A DNA stretch of 64,000 bases from Clostridia bacterium (GCA_017399185.1 JAFQEA010000008.1:62001-126000), one strand, 5' to 3'; positions 39,772 through 48,277 are shown, counted from the stretch's first letter. Translations and numbers: made by a program. Notes: generated by a model not told the origin, from the letters alone.

Positions 39772-41043
39772 TTAAGCCTTTGTAATGTCACAGATATACT
39801 TAAGTGACCTTGTAAAGATATTTTCGTTATGGGTGTTGATTTGAGAAATCTCATCGCCAAGCTTTTCAGCCGCCTTGGAAAGCTTAACCCTTTCAGCTTT
39901 ATCCTTTGAAAGATAATGCTGCATTGAAAGCAATAAGGCTTGGGCATAAATATGCTCTTTAGCAAACTCAAGCTCTAAAAAAGAATCGACTTCATTGTTT
40001 GCAACGAATATTTTTCTTACAAAATAGCGTGCTTCAATGGCTTCTTCCAGGCTATTGTGCCAATTTTCAGGAAAGCTGTTGTTTACAAGGTAGGATAAAA
40101 GGTCAATCCTTGCCATGTTAAAGGAAATATATCCCTTCCACAGCACGTCGGCTTCACTTGACAGCGTTGCTTGTTCAAAGGCAAGCTTTGCCTGGTTTAG
40201 GTAAAGGTCAATTTCCTTTTTATCTTCTTCGCCGTATGAAAACTTTGAAATCAAATCCATATTATGGGATAAGAATTCTTCGTCGCTATAACCTGTAAGC
40301 TCACGTATTTTCTTTAAAGCCTTTTTATGGTATTCAAGCCCCAAATAGTCGTAATAAATGGTCTTTGAAACGCCGTTTATAAGCATACGCCCACGGATAT
40401 TGAGCATTTTGCCGTTAGCGTCAAGTTCCTTTCCGTCGTGCGAAACCGATTGGTAATTAAGCGTGTTCTTAATTAGCTTAATATGTTCCCTTAAAACGTA
40501 TTGGTTGCCGTTACTGATTGCATTGAACTCATTGTACTTTTTCTCAATTTTTTCAATAATCTGTCTTACCGCGATTTGGTAATCCTCACGCTTGGTATCA
40601 AGATATGCAAGCCATAACAAACGGTCAAGGAAGTATTGCAAAAAGTCGGTAAACGCCATACACGTTTTGCCGTGCTTTTTAAAATACTCGTCAAGGTCCA
40701 AAAACAGCTTTTTTTGCAAGTCAAGCTGGGTTGTGCAGTCGTCATACTGCTCAACAAGCTGCATATATTCCGCGTTATAGTTTTCGTTACAAAGCACGTT
40801 ACCCTCCATTGAAGAAAGTGCGTTAACCGCATCAATCGAAACGTAAGTTATTACTGAAAATATCAGCGCCACCACGGAAATCAGCAGTGAAACAAGCCCG
40901 ATACCAAAGCCTAATACCGAGTTAACTGTATCAAAATAGATAGTGTCGTAATACAGCGCAAAGCCCACGTACATCATTATAGCGGCGACAATAGTGAGTG
41001 CCAAAGCAATCAACCAATACTTAATACGGTGTTTCCATTTCAT
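39772..41043 (-). CDS. hypothetical protein with two N-terminal membrane helices
   Basis: A 423-residue protein. Two hydrophobic helices (YWLIALALTIVAAIMMYVGFAL, GIGLVSLLISVVALIFSVITYV) are followed by about 350 mostly helical, charged residues suggesting coiled coil or TPR-like structure in the cytosol. The start was moved to the ATG at 41043, since the upstream TTG overlaps the GGGG ribosome-binding site. No family recognised. Confidence 0.65.
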   Translation of the reverse strand: MKWKHRIKYWLIALALTIVAAIMMYVGFALYYDTIYFDTVNSVLGFGIGLVSLLISVVALIFSVITYVSIDAVNALSSMEGNVLCNENYNAEYMQLVEQYDDCTTQLDLQKKLFLDLDEYFKKHGKTCMAFTDFLQYFLDRLLWLAYLDTKREDYQIAVRQIIEKIEKKYNEFNAISNGNQYVLREHIKLIKNTLNYQSVSHDGKELDANGKMLNIRGRMLINGVSKTIYYDYLGLEYHKKALKKIRELTGYSDEEFLSHNMDLISKFSYGEEDKKEIDLYLNQAKLAFEQATLSSEADVLWKGYISFNMARIDLLSYLVNNSFPENWHNSLEEAIEARYFVRKIFVANNEVDSFLELEFAKEHIYAQALLLSMQHYLSKDKAERVKLSKAAEKLGDEISQINTHNENIFTRSLKYICDITKA

Positions 41044-41215
41044 AATAAGCCCCAAAAATCATTTGTGTTAAAAATAATTATATACCATAACCTTAAGCTT
41101 GTCAATTAACTGCAATATTAAGGTGTAAATATGTTCACGTGTTAAAGCGCGAACACTTGCCAAGACCGATTATTTGGTGTAAAATATAAGGTAATAAATC
41201 ACAAAGGAAAGACCA

Positions 41216-43255
41216 ATGTTTTTACCTATAAACAAACAGGATTTAATAGAGCGCGGTATCGACCGCTTGGACTTTATTTACGTAAGCGGTGATGCTTACG
41301 TTGACCATCCGTCCTTTGGCCACGCAATAATAACGCGTATGATTGAAGCCCGTGGCTACACGGTTGGCGTTATTGCCCAGCCCGTTACCGATGACGACTA
41401 CAAGGCCCTTGGTGAGCCGCGTATTGCCTTTATGGTGGGTAGCGGCGTTGTTGACTCTATGGTCAATAATTACACGGTTGCCCGTCGCCGTCGCACGGAT
41501 GACGATTACAGCGAAGGCGGAAAAGCAGGCCGCAGGCCCGACCGCGCGCTTACAGTTTACAGCAAGGCTTTAAAAAGGCTTTATCCCAAATCTTGCGTTA
41601 TCGTTGGCGGGATAGAAGCTTCTTTAAGAAGATTAAGTCATTACGATTACTGGTCAGATACCGTTATGCACTCTGTGTTATACGACTGCGGTGCGGATTT
41701 ATTAATGTACGGCATGGGTGAAAAGCCTTTGACCGAGCTTTTGGACTTTTGCGACCGCAACATCCCTCTATCCAAGGTCAAATCGGTGCGCGGCACGGCC
41801 TATCTTACTGACCTTGCCCACGCCAGCCGTGACGTTAAAGACGCAATCGCATCAAACGGCAGCGTAAATTATACGCTTTTGCCGAGCCACGCGTCAGTTT
41901 CAAGCGATAAAAAGGCGTATGCTAAAGCCTTTATGCTAACCACCCAAAACGTTGACCCTATCGGCAGTAAGGCAATTATCCAAAAGCAGGATAACGAAAC
42001 CTATCTCGTGCAAAACCTGCCACAATTTCCGCTCACCGCCAAGGAAATGGACGCCGTTTACGCGCTCCCTTACGAGCGCCGCCCCCACCCAAGCTATACG
42101 CTCGGCGTGCCCGCCATTGAAGAAGTTGAATTTTCCATCACCAGCCATAGGGGCTGCTTTGGTAACTGCGCCTTTTGTGCTCTTACCTACCATCAAGGCA
42201 AGCGTATCCAGCACAGGACCGAGCAATCTATCGTTGAAGAAGCAAAGCTTCTTACTTCAAACCCTAACTTTAAAGGCTATATCCACGACGTAGGCGGCCC
42301 GTCCGCAAACTTCCGCAACCCGTCTTGTCTTAAGCAAGAAAAATTCGGTATGTGCCCCAATCAGGAATGTATCGGCACAAAGGCTTGCAAAAACCTTATC
42401 GTTGACCACAAGGACTATTTGTCGATTTTGCGCTCCGTGCGCAAGCTGCCGGGTATAAAAAAGGTGTTTATACGTAGCGGTGTGCGCTTTGACTATCTTA
42501 TGCTGGATAAGGATAAAACCTTCTTCCGTGAGCTTGTAAAGCACCATATAAGCGGTCAGCTTAAGGTCGCGCCAGAACACGCCTGCGACAGCGTTTTAAA
42601 GGTAATGAACAAGCCACCGCATAGCGTTTACGAAGCTTTTTGTAAGGAATTTTATTCCACCACCGCATCTTGCGGGCTTAATCAGTACCTTGTACCATAT
42701 TTGATTTCTTCCCACCCGGGCTGTACGGTAAACCACGCCGTAAAGCTTGCCGAATACTTGCATTCTATCCACTATATGCCAAAGCAGGTGCAGGATTTTT
42801 ACCCCACCCCAAGCACGCTTGCAACCACTATGTATTATACCGAGTTAGACCCCAAAACAGGCGAGTCTATCTTCGTTGCCAAGGATGACGAATCCAAAGC
42901 AATGCAGCGCGCGCTTTTGCAGTATAGGCTGAAAATCAACCACCGCCTTGTGCGTAAGGCCTTAAGGCTTGCTGGGCGTACCGACCTTATCGGCACAGCC
43001 CCAAACTGTTTAGTGCCACCTGAATCCGTTAGCGAAAAACCCCAGCGCTTTAACAGCACGGGCGGCGGTAAGACGGCAGGAAAGACCGCAGGGAATGGTA
43101 GCACTAAAAATGGCGGCAAGCCAAAACAGGCGGCGGCAAATACTGGTCGTGCTAATTCTAACCGTAAAGCCACTAACAGCAAATCCGCCCCGCACACACC
43201 CTTTAAGTCAAAAAACACCCCCAAACAAGGCTCTAAAAATAATAAAAAACATTAA
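41216..43255 (+). CDS. ygiQ: YgiQ-family radical SAM protein
   Basis: A 679-residue UPF0313/YgiQ protein. The [4Fe-4S] motif is RGCFGNCAFCAL (CxxxCxxC); an extra CPNQECIGTKAC cluster region and a C-terminal DUF3362-like part (QVQDFYPTPSTLATTMYYT) follow. It ends with a 60-residue basic, low-complexity tail rich in Gly, Asn, Lys and Ser, which suggests nucleic acid binding. The reaction catalysed is not established for this family. Confidence 0.92.
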   Translation: MFLPINKQDLIERGIDRLDFIYVSGDAYVDHPSFGHAIITRMIEARGYTVGVIAQPVTDDDYKALGEPRIAFMVGSGVVDSMVNNYTVARRRRTDDDYSEGGKAGRRPDRALTVYSKALKRLYPKSCVIVGGIEASLRRLSHYDYWSDTVMHSVLYDCGADLLMYGMGEKPLTELLDFCDRNIPLSKVKSVRGTAYLTDLAHASRDVKDAIASNGSVNYTLLPSHASVSSDKKAYAKAFMLTTQNVDPIGSKAIIQKQDNETYLVQNLPQFPLTAKEMDAVYALPYERRPHPSYTLGVPAIEEVEFSITSHRGCFGNCAFCALTYHQGKRIQHRTEQSIVEEAKLLTSNPNFKGYIHDVGGPSANFRNPSCLKQEKFGMCPNQECIGTKACKNLIVDHKDYLSILRSVRKLPGIKKVFIRSGVRFDYLMLDKDKTFFRELVKHHISGQLKVAPEHACDSVLKVMNKPPHSVYEAFCKEFYSTTASCGLNQYLVPYLISSHPGCTVNHAVKLAEYLHSIHYMPKQVQDFYPTPSTLATTMYYTELDPKTGESIFVAKDDESKAMQRALLQYRLKINHRLVRKALRLAGRTDLIGTAPNCLVPPESVSEKPQRFNSTGGGKTAGKTAGNGSTKNGGKPKQAAANTGRANSNRKATNSKSAPHTPFKSKNTPKQGSKNNKKH

Positions 43256-43268
43256 ATAAGTTAATTTT

Positions 43269-43301
43269 AAAAGCAGTTCGTACTAAAACGGACTGCTTTT
43301 T
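43269..43301 (+). terminator. ygiQ terminator
   Basis: AAAAGCAGTTCGT / ACGGACTGCTTTT plus trailing T, 14 bases past the stop. Confidence 0.85.
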
Positions 43302-43346
43302 GTGTCACTTCATTTGACTTATTTTCTATTTATTTGTGTTTTTTTT

Positions 43347-43403
43347 GCGTGTGCTTGTCTATCGGCGCGAAGCGACGCCACTTGAATCAAGACAAGCACA
43401 CGC
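43347..43403 (+). repeat. three-way-junction element, copy 2
   Basis: A perfect 14-bp outer stem (GCGTGTGCTTGTCT / AGACAAGCACACGC) encloses hairpin 1 (GGCG...CGCC) and hairpin 2 (CTTGA-ATCAAG). It shares outer arms and hairpin 2 with the element at 27700, while hairpin 1 has changed with pairing kept. The rest of 43256-43496 shows no gene. Confidence 0.65.
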
Positions 43404-43496
43404 CCTGCGGTCACGCTTAAATCGTCAACTTATTTTTGTGGACGGTTTTTATTTCAAACATTATGTCTTAAAATTGTGGCGTTTTTTGTGAAAATA

Positions 43497-43525
43497 TTGA
43501 CATTTTTATAAAGACATGATATAAT
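43497..43525 (+). promoter_or_regulatory. promoter of the Cys-rich lipoprotein gene
   Basis: A perfect TTGACA-N17-TATAAT, about 105 bases upstream of the start codon. Confidence 0.8.
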
Positions 43526-43630
43526 TATAATCAATTCTAAAGTAGATAAATAGTTTACTGTGCACAATATAAGTTGATGTGAATTTTTGACATGTATTTT
43601 CTTGTCATAACAATAGGAAGGCGTATAACT

Positions 43631-44230
43631 ATGAGAAAAATTATATCACTAGTCTTAATTCAATTTATGCTCTTATCTGTTCTGTTTTCGCTTGCATCTT
43701 GCAACCCAGAAAGGAACGAAACATACACCAGGGAAATAACAACACGTGATGTTATACTAGATAAATCATCTGATAGTATTAATGTTGCTTTCATAGTGCG
43801 TCCCCAAGTTGATGTTGCCGACTTAATGATAACAATCGGTTTCTATGATAAAAATGATTATCCTGTTAGTGCTAGAACAAAAAAATTAGGTAAAGTAATC
43901 GCAGGTCAAGAGTATCACATAGAATTCAATGATTTTTCTTACAAAGAGTTGTTGGCTATATCTAAATACAAATTCTTAGATGCCGATGGAACTATGAGGA
44001 TAGAACAAGACACAAAGGGTTTTTGCTCTAAACATAATTATGATGATGGTTTTATAAGTAAAGAAGCAAAATGTGGCTGCTTGGGAGAACGGTTATATAC
44101 TTGTCAAAATTGTGGATATAAAAAAAGTGAAATGATTCCTCGTATTGAACATAATTGGGTAGAAAACAAATACGGTGATATGAATTTTATTTGTACAAAA
44201 TGCTGCGTACAGTGCGATTGGAAAGATTAA
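43631..44230 (+). CDS. lipoprotein with C-terminal zinc-ribbon-like region
   Basis: A 199-residue lipoprotein (lipobox LASC). The N-terminal half is beta-rich; the C-terminal 70 residues contain spaced Cys and His pairs (CSKHNYDDGFI, CGCLGERLYTCQNCGYKK, ICTKCCVQCDW) resembling the small Cys-rich repeats found in some clostridial surface proteins. RBS AGGAAG decides the ATG at 43631. Codon use is more AT-rich than its neighbours. No function assigned. Confidence 0.7.
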   Translation: MRKIISLVLIQFMLLSVLFSLASCNPERNETYTREITTRDVILDKSSDSINVAFIVRPQVDVADLMITIGFYDKNDYPVSARTKKLGKVIAGQEYHIEFNDFSYKELLAISKYKFLDADGTMRIEQDTKGFCSKHNYDDGFISKEAKCGCLGERLYTCQNCGYKKSEMIPRIEHNWVENKYGDMNFICTKCCVQCDWKD

Positions 44231-44327
44231 TACTATTTACTTCATTATTTGCTTTGAAAGAGGAATGTTGACTACGATATGCTTTGAGCGCACATATAAA
44301 ACTAATTTAATTAAAAGGTTAAACTTA

Positions 44328-44353
44328 AAGGCGAGCGTACGGCTCGCCTTTTC
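44328..44353 (+). terminator. terminator of the Cys-rich lipoprotein gene
   Basis: AAAGGCGAGC / GCTCGCCTTT with a 5-6 nt loop. Confidence 0.75.
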
Positions 44354-44368
44354 TATACAAAAAACAAA

Positions 44369-44427
44369 GAGCGCAAGCCAAACCTCTCGGTTCAACTTGC
44401 GCTCATAGTGGTGCGGATGAGAGGATA
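44369..44427 (-). repeat. tRNA-Leu 3'-end fragment F1 with terminator
   Basis: TGGTGCGGATGAGAGGAT (44409) repeats the 3' end of tRNA-Leu. It is followed on the minus strand by a terminator hairpin GAGCGCAAG / CTTGCGCTC. This is a remnant of duplication by integration or of a lost tRNA copy. Confidence 0.65.
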
Positions 44428-44572
44428 CTATATAGTATGTATTGTATACAAAAAAGTCCACGCCGCGGGCTCTAATACTCACTTAGGGCAAGACGTTGTC
44501 ATCCTGAGGCTCGCCTTTCAGGGTGATGCCGTCAGGAACCCCTAAACAACTTGTTAGTTAATTTTGCGACTA

Positions 44573-44592
44573 CCCACCCGTTCAAGTCCCCT
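44573..44592 (+). repeat. inverted tRNA T-arm-like fragment P1
   Basis: CCCACCCGTTCAAGTCCCCT, nearly the same as P2 at 44956. GTTCAAGTCC is a tRNA T-loop sequence in the orientation opposite to the tRNA-Leu fragments. Confidence 0.5.
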
Positions 44593-44621
44593 ATTAACCT
44601 TATGCAACGAAAAAAGCAAGA

Positions 44622-44789
44622 GTGAAATCGTGCAAAGCACGATGAAATCCGAGCAAGCTCGGATGAAATCTTCGCCTACGGCTTCAGATGAAATCAAATC
44701 CGCCTAATTTAACCTTGCGAAGCAAGATTTCACTCAACATAAGTTGGATTTCATCCACGAAGTGGATTTATTCCGCAGTAGGCGGATTT
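44622..44789. repeat. hairpin array A4 (linker GATGAAATC, then GATTTCATC)
   Basis: Hairpins CGTGC-aaa-GCACG, CCGAGC-aa-GCTCGG, GCC-tac-GGC, CTTGC-gaa-GCAAG, CAAC-ataa-GTTG and CCAC-gaa-GTGG are joined by a linker. It reads GTGAAATC/GATGAAATC at 44622, 44641, 44662 and 44687, then GATTTCAC at 44726 and GATTTCATC at 44747, decaying to GGATTTA at 44764 and 44783. The array lies between two tRNA-Leu fragments. Confidence 0.8.
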
Positions 44790-44794
44790 AGTTG

Positions 44795-44854
44795 AAAAAG
44801 ACTCAAGATTGTATCCAATCCTGAGTCTTTTTCTGGTGCGGATGAGAGGACTTG
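44795..44854 (-). repeat. tRNA-Leu 3'-end fragment F2 with terminator
   Basis: TGGTGCGGATGAGAGGACTT (44834-44853) is an exact copy of the tRNA-Leu 3' end, again followed on the minus strand by a terminator (AAAAAGACTCA...TGAGTCTTTTT). Confidence 0.7.
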
Positions 44855-44955
44855 CTCCGCAACCTTTGGTTGCTATCACGCCGGGGTGGCAAACGCAAAG
44901 CCCGTTGCGTTTGTCGTCGGCTAAAGTGAAAGATTAAACTTGTAAGCCGACGATT

Positions 44956-44975
44956 CCCACCCGTTCAAGTCCTCT
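44956..44975 (+). repeat. inverted tRNA T-arm-like fragment P2
   Basis: CCCACCCGTTCAAGTCCTCT. With F2 it forms inverted ends (AGAGGACTTG / CAAGTCCTCT) around a 120-bp segment, paralleling F1 and P1. Confidence 0.5.
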
Positions 44976-44990
44976 AACAAACTTTAACAC

Positions 44991-45024
44991 AAAAAAAGTG
45001 TGAACGCAATGTTCACACTTTTTT
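44991..45024 (-). terminator. terminator of the tRNA cluster
   Basis: AAAAAAGTGTGAAC / GTTCACACTTTTTT, directly downstream of tRNA-Leu. Confidence 0.9.
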
Positions 45025-45026
45025 CG

Positions 45027-45110
45027 TGGTGCGGATGAGAGGACTTGAACCCCCACGTCGAGGACATAAGATCCTAAGTCTTACGCGTCTGCCAGTTTCG
45101 CCACATCCGC
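45027..45110 (-). tRNA. tRNA-Leu(TAG)
   Basis: Acceptor GCGGATG / CATCCGC with A73 and encoded CCA; anticodon stem TAAGA/TCTTA with loop CTTAGGA (anticodon TAG); long variable arm; T-loop GTTCAAGTC. It is the last gene of the cluster and its 3' end is duplicated downstream. Confidence 0.95.
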
Positions 45111-45116
45111 AAATAT

Positions 45117-45138
45117 GTTGGGCTATAAGCCGCTTATT
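45117..45138 (+). repeat. dispersed CTATARG repeat, copy 12
   Basis: TTGGGCTATAAGCCGCTTATT, in the tRNA-Leu/tRNA-Lys spacer. Confidence 0.55.
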
Positions 45139-45225
45139 TGCTATTTTTTAGCAAATTTTATACAGTTTATAGTCCTAAAAAGAATTTATCCTGCCTCCGC
45201 TAACACTAGCAGAAGCAGGGTAACT

Positions 45226-45301
45226 TGGTGGATCTTCGGGGGCTCGAACCCCGGACACCCTGATTAAGAGTCAGGTGCTCTGCCAACTGAGCTAAAGATC
45301 C
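45226..45301 (-). tRNA. tRNA-Lys(CTT)
   Basis: Acceptor GGATCTT / AAGATCC, A73, CCA encoded; anticodon loop CTCTTAA (anticodon CTT). Confidence 0.95.
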
Positions 45302-45306
45302 ATTTT

Positions 45307-45382
45307 TGGTGATCCACCGGGGACTCGAACCCCGGACACCGTGATTAAAAGTCACGTGCTCTACCGCCTGAGCTAGTGGACC
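45307..45382 (-). tRNA. tRNA-Lys(TTT)
   Basis: Acceptor GGTCCAC / GTGGATC with one G-U pair, A73, CCA encoded; anticodon loop CTTTTAA (anticodon TTT). It lies five bases from tRNA-Lys(CTT). Confidence 0.95.
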
Positions 45383-45430
45383 GACCTTGACGGTGAACCG
45401 TCCTTTTACACCGGATAACCGATATAAATT

Positions 45431-45505
45431 TGGCTGGGGTGGCAGGATTCGAACCTACGGATGCTGGAATCAAAATCCAGTGCCTTACCGCTTGGCGACA
45501 CCCCA
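45431..45505 (-). tRNA. tRNA-Gln(TTG)
   Basis: Acceptor TGGGGTG / CACCCCA, G73, CCA encoded; anticodon loop TTTTGAT (anticodon TTG). It is the substrate of the GlnS encoded at 14.8 kb. Confidence 0.95.
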
Positions 45506-45526
45506 ATTTGATTTAAGGGAAATAAA

Positions 45527-45604
45527 TGGGGCGAGAGATGGGATTCGAACCCACGACCTCCAGGACCACAATCTGGCGCTCTAACCAACTGGGCGACTCC
45601 CGCC
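45527..45604 (-). tRNA. tRNA-His(GTG)
   Basis: An extra 5' G (G-1) faces C73, the tRNA-His identity feature; anticodon loop TTGTGGT (anticodon GTG); CCA encoded. Confidence 0.95.
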
Positions 45605-45623
45605 GTGATTTAGTTTTTTTAAA

Positions 45624-45700
45624 TGGCGCACCTGGAGGGATTCGAACCCCCGACACACGGCTTAGAAGGCCGTTGCTCTATCCGACTGAGCTACAGGAGC
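45624..45700 (-). tRNA. tRNA-Arg(TCT)
   Basis: Acceptor GCTCCTG / CAGGTGC, G73, CCA encoded; anticodon loop CTTCTAA (anticodon TCT). Confidence 0.95.
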
Positions 45701-45742
45701 ATATACACGACAACCGTGTGCGCAAAAACTCCAATAATACTT

Positions 45743-45816
45743 TGGAGCGGGTGATGGGAATCGGACCCACGCAACCAGCTTGGAAGGCTGGTGTTCTACC
45801 ATTGAACTACACCCGC
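45743..45816 (-). tRNA. tRNA-Gly(TCC)
   Basis: Acceptor GCGGGTG / CACCCGC, T73, CCA encoded; anticodon loop CTTCCAA (anticodon TCC). First gene of the seven-tRNA cluster, 80 bases downstream of the yfcE-like gene on the same strand. Confidence 0.95.
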
Positions 45817-45895
45817 ACTTCACACAATGCTTAAAGATTATAACAAAACAAAATTGGGTTGTCAAACATTTAATTGACTTTTTATAAAAATTCGA

Positions 45896-46378
45896 CTAAA
45901 AAAGATTAAAAAAATTATTGTTTATCGTTGCGGTGGTCTTTTTACCGCTTATTACAAGGTAACCAAAGCTTTTATTTGTACTATATTTTGATAAATTGCC
46001 GGGGTTGATGAATAATAAGCCGTCTTCTTCGGTAATGTCAGATAAATGCGTATGACCGTAAATAGCGACGTCCGCGCCAAGCTCCTTTGCCCTGTAATAA
46101 AGTCTGTCAAGGCCTTGCTTTACGCCGTACAAATCGCCGTGCGTGATAAAAACCTTAACGTCTTCAACGTCAACAAGGCGTTCTTTTTCAAATGCTGATA
46201 AATCACAATTACCGCTAACGGCAATAACCTTATTTAATATATCGCGCGGTAGCGTTAACATATCGTTTGCGCCGTCACCCGCAAATAAAATAAGGTCGGC
46301 TTCACTTAAAATATTATGCATTTTTTGTAGGTCAGCACGGTTGCCGTGCGTGTCTGATAGTATAACTATTTTCTTCAT
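45896..46378 (-). CDS. YfcE/MJ0936-family metallophosphoesterase
   Basis: A 160-residue phosphodiesterase of the calcineurin-like fold. Metal-binding blocks are SDTHGN, FAGDGAND, VSGNCD, ITHGDLYG and YGHTH. YfcE-type enzymes hydrolyse phosphodiester model substrates; the physiological substrate is uncertain. It lies next to rdgB on the same strand, a common pairing in Firmicutes. Confidence 0.92.
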   Translation of the reverse strand: MKKIVILSDTHGNRADLQKMHNILSEADLILFAGDGANDMLTLPRDILNKVIAVSGNCDLSAFEKERLVDVEDVKVFITHGDLYGVKQGLDRLYYRAKELGADVAIYGHTHLSDITEEDGLLFINPGNLSKYSTNKSFGYLVISGKKTTATINNNFFNLF

Positions 46379-46400
46379 AAAATTTGGACAAAATTCACAA

Positions 46401-46426
46401 AAACCAGCCTATAGGTCGATTATTAA
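46401..46426 (+). repeat. dispersed CTATARG repeat, copy 10
   Basis: CCAGCCTATAGGTCGATTATT between the yfcE-like and rdgB genes. Confidence 0.65.
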
Positions 46427-46469
46427 GCACTTTTTTAGGGATAATCGTTTAAAATGACAATGCATTTTG

Positions 46470-47054
46470 TTAAAAATTTAATTCTTTAAGCTTTAATAAA
46501 AGCGCGTCAATCGCTCTTTTGCGGTGGGATACGCCGTTCTTTTCTTCAGGCGTTGCAACGCCAAAGCTCTTTTGTAAATCATAGCTAAAAAAGACAGGGT
46601 CGTATCCAAAACCAAACTCGCCAACGGGGGCGTGTAAAATTTCGCCAAGCGTTTGTCCGTGGGTTACGATAACGTCATTATCTAATATTAAAGTCAACGC
46701 AGTCACAAATTTTGCGTGCCTATCCGTTACACCTTCAAGCTTGTTAAGTAAAAGGGTATAGTTTGCCTTATCGTCGCCGTGTCCGCCCGCGTATCTTGCG
46801 CTGTTTATGCCGGGTTCGCCGTTTAATGCGTCAACCATAAGCCCGCTGTCGTCCGCAAGAGAAGGTAAATGGCAAAAATCATATATTGCTTTTGCTTTTA
46901 TATAGGAATTTTCTTCAAAGGTTGTGCCCGTTTCTTCAACGTCGTCATTGTATCCAACGTCAGCTGCGGCCACAACTTCAAAATAGTCGCCTAAAATTTC
47001 CTTAAACTCTTTAAGCTTGCCTTGGTTTTTAGTTGCAATAACAAGTTTTTGCAT
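46470..47054 (-). CDS. rdgB: dITP/XTP pyrophosphatase (RdgB/HAM1 family)
   Basis: A 194-residue Ham1-family nucleotide pyrophosphatase that removes ITP, dITP and XTP from nucleotide pools. Motifs are ATKNQGKLKEFKEIL at the N-terminus, LADDSGLMVDALNGEPGINSARYAGG, FGYDPVFF and SHRKRAIDALLLKL. RBS GGGGG lies before the ATG. Confidence 0.95.
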   Translation of the reverse strand: MQKLVIATKNQGKLKEFKEILGDYFEVVAAADVGYNDDVEETGTTFEENSYIKAKAIYDFCHLPSLADDSGLMVDALNGEPGINSARYAGGHGDDKANYTLLLNKLEGVTDRHAKFVTALTLILDNDVIVTHGQTLGEILHAPVGEFGFGYDPVFFSYDLQKSFGVATPEEKNGVSHRKRAIDALLLKLKELNF

Positions 47055-47134
47055 TGCATATCCCCCTTAAATAAGAATAGGTGATTTTCGATAATTTGTG
47101 TAAAAAAGGTGAATTGATGCTTGCAGTTATTTAT

Positions 47135-47165
47135 AAAAAGCAGGAGCTTCCCCCTGCTTTTTTAT
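47135..47165 (-). terminator. terminator of the MDR-family gene
   Basis: AAAAAGCAGG / CCTGCTTTTT. Two GCTTGCAGTTATTT direct repeats (47118 and 47185) bracket it, and a reverse-orientation dispersed repeat (AGGCCTATAGCGGCAC) lies at 47217-47232. Confidence 0.7.
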
Positions 47166-47254
47166 CAAAATAAGGCAAGCCTACGCTTGCAGTTATTTGT
47201 GCAAAAACACAAATAACAGGCCTATAGCGGCACTTTTGTGTGTTCAGACTATAT

Positions 47255-48277
47255 TTAGATAACTTCAACGATAAGCATACCGCTTGTTGCGTCAAACGTG
47301 AGATTTGATGCCGTTTCCTTAATCGCTTCCATTGCCTGTGCTTGTTTAACAGACGGTACTGTAAACACGCTTGTGTCAACGGCGTTGTTTGCTAAAAGAT
47401 TGATTGCCGAATCAATATTGCCGTAACCGTTTGTTACGCAGTTAAAGTTAAGCTGCTTGATAAGTGCAACGTTAAAGTTGACCTTTAAGTTTGGTGTGCC
47501 AAACCCTGCAAAGCAAAGGGTTGCGTGCTGACCCGCAAGCTTTAACGCGATGTCTGTGTTCAGGTTAGAGCCCGTCATATATACAACCTTTTTAGAAAGC
47601 CTTGCGCCCGTTAAATCACTAACGCTTTTTTCAACGCGGTTATCGGCAAAAAGCGTGTAATAAACACCTGCGCTTTGTGCAAGCTTAAGGTTGTTTTCGT
47701 TATTATCAACAATGATTGGTACGCCTTGGTAATAAATAACAAGCTGTGCCAAAAAGATACCCAATAAATCGCCGCCAACGATGACAACGTGTTCGCCCTT
47801 TTTAAGCTTCAAAAGGTCGACAACGTTAACGCAGAGTGCAACGTGCTCAATAAACAGCGCCTGAAAATCAGTTACGCTTGGGGGAAGAAGTGAAATTTCG
47901 TTATTATCAACGACGACAAAGTCCCTTAAGAACCCGTCTGTATTCTTGCCCGCGATATTAAACGCCGCGCAGTGCTGCTTTTCCCCTTGGAAGCATTCAA
48001 AGCATTTGCCGCAAGCCCTTTCAGGGTGCGGAAAAACACGCATACCGCGGACCAGCGTTTGGTTTTCTTCGTCCGAAACTGCTGAAATCTTGCCGATACC
48101 GATACGTGCAGGGATAATAGGATATTGGATTTTTTCGTTACCAAGGTAAGCATTAAAGTCTTCACGGATAAGCATGGCCTTGGTAATTATAACTTTGGTG
48201 CTTTCGATACTGCTAAAATCTTCTTTTTTAGTGACAGTGCTTAATTTTTTAGCAGCGGTAATTTGAATTCCGTCCAT
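47255..48277 (-). CDS. MDR-family alcohol dehydrogenase-like protein
   Basis: A 340-residue medium-chain dehydrogenase fold. The structural-zinc lobe is intact (CGKCFECFQGEKQHC), and a Rossmann segment follows (HVVIVGGDLLGIFLAQLVIYYQGVPIIVDN). The catalytic-zinc GHE motif is absent: where PGHE is expected the sequence reads IPARIGIGKIS. It may therefore act without catalytic zinc or have lost activity. The start was chosen at ATG 48277 behind GGGGGAA. It is divergent from rpmE. Confidence 0.75.
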   Translation of the reverse strand: MDGIQITAAKKLSTVTKKEDFSSIESTKVIITKAMLIREDFNAYLGNEKIQYPIIPARIGIGKISAVSDEENQTLVRGMRVFPHPERACGKCFECFQGEKQHCAAFNIAGKNTDGFLRDFVVVDNNEISLLPPSVTDFQALFIEHVALCVNVVDLLKLKKGEHVVIVGGDLLGIFLAQLVIYYQGVPIIVDNNENNLKLAQSAGVYYTLFADNRVEKSVSDLTGARLSKKVVYMTGSNLNTDIALKLAGQHATLCFAGFGTPNLKVNFNVALIKQLNFNCVTNGYGNIDSAINLLANNAVDTSVFTVPSVKQAQAMEAIKETASNLTFDATSGMLIVEVI

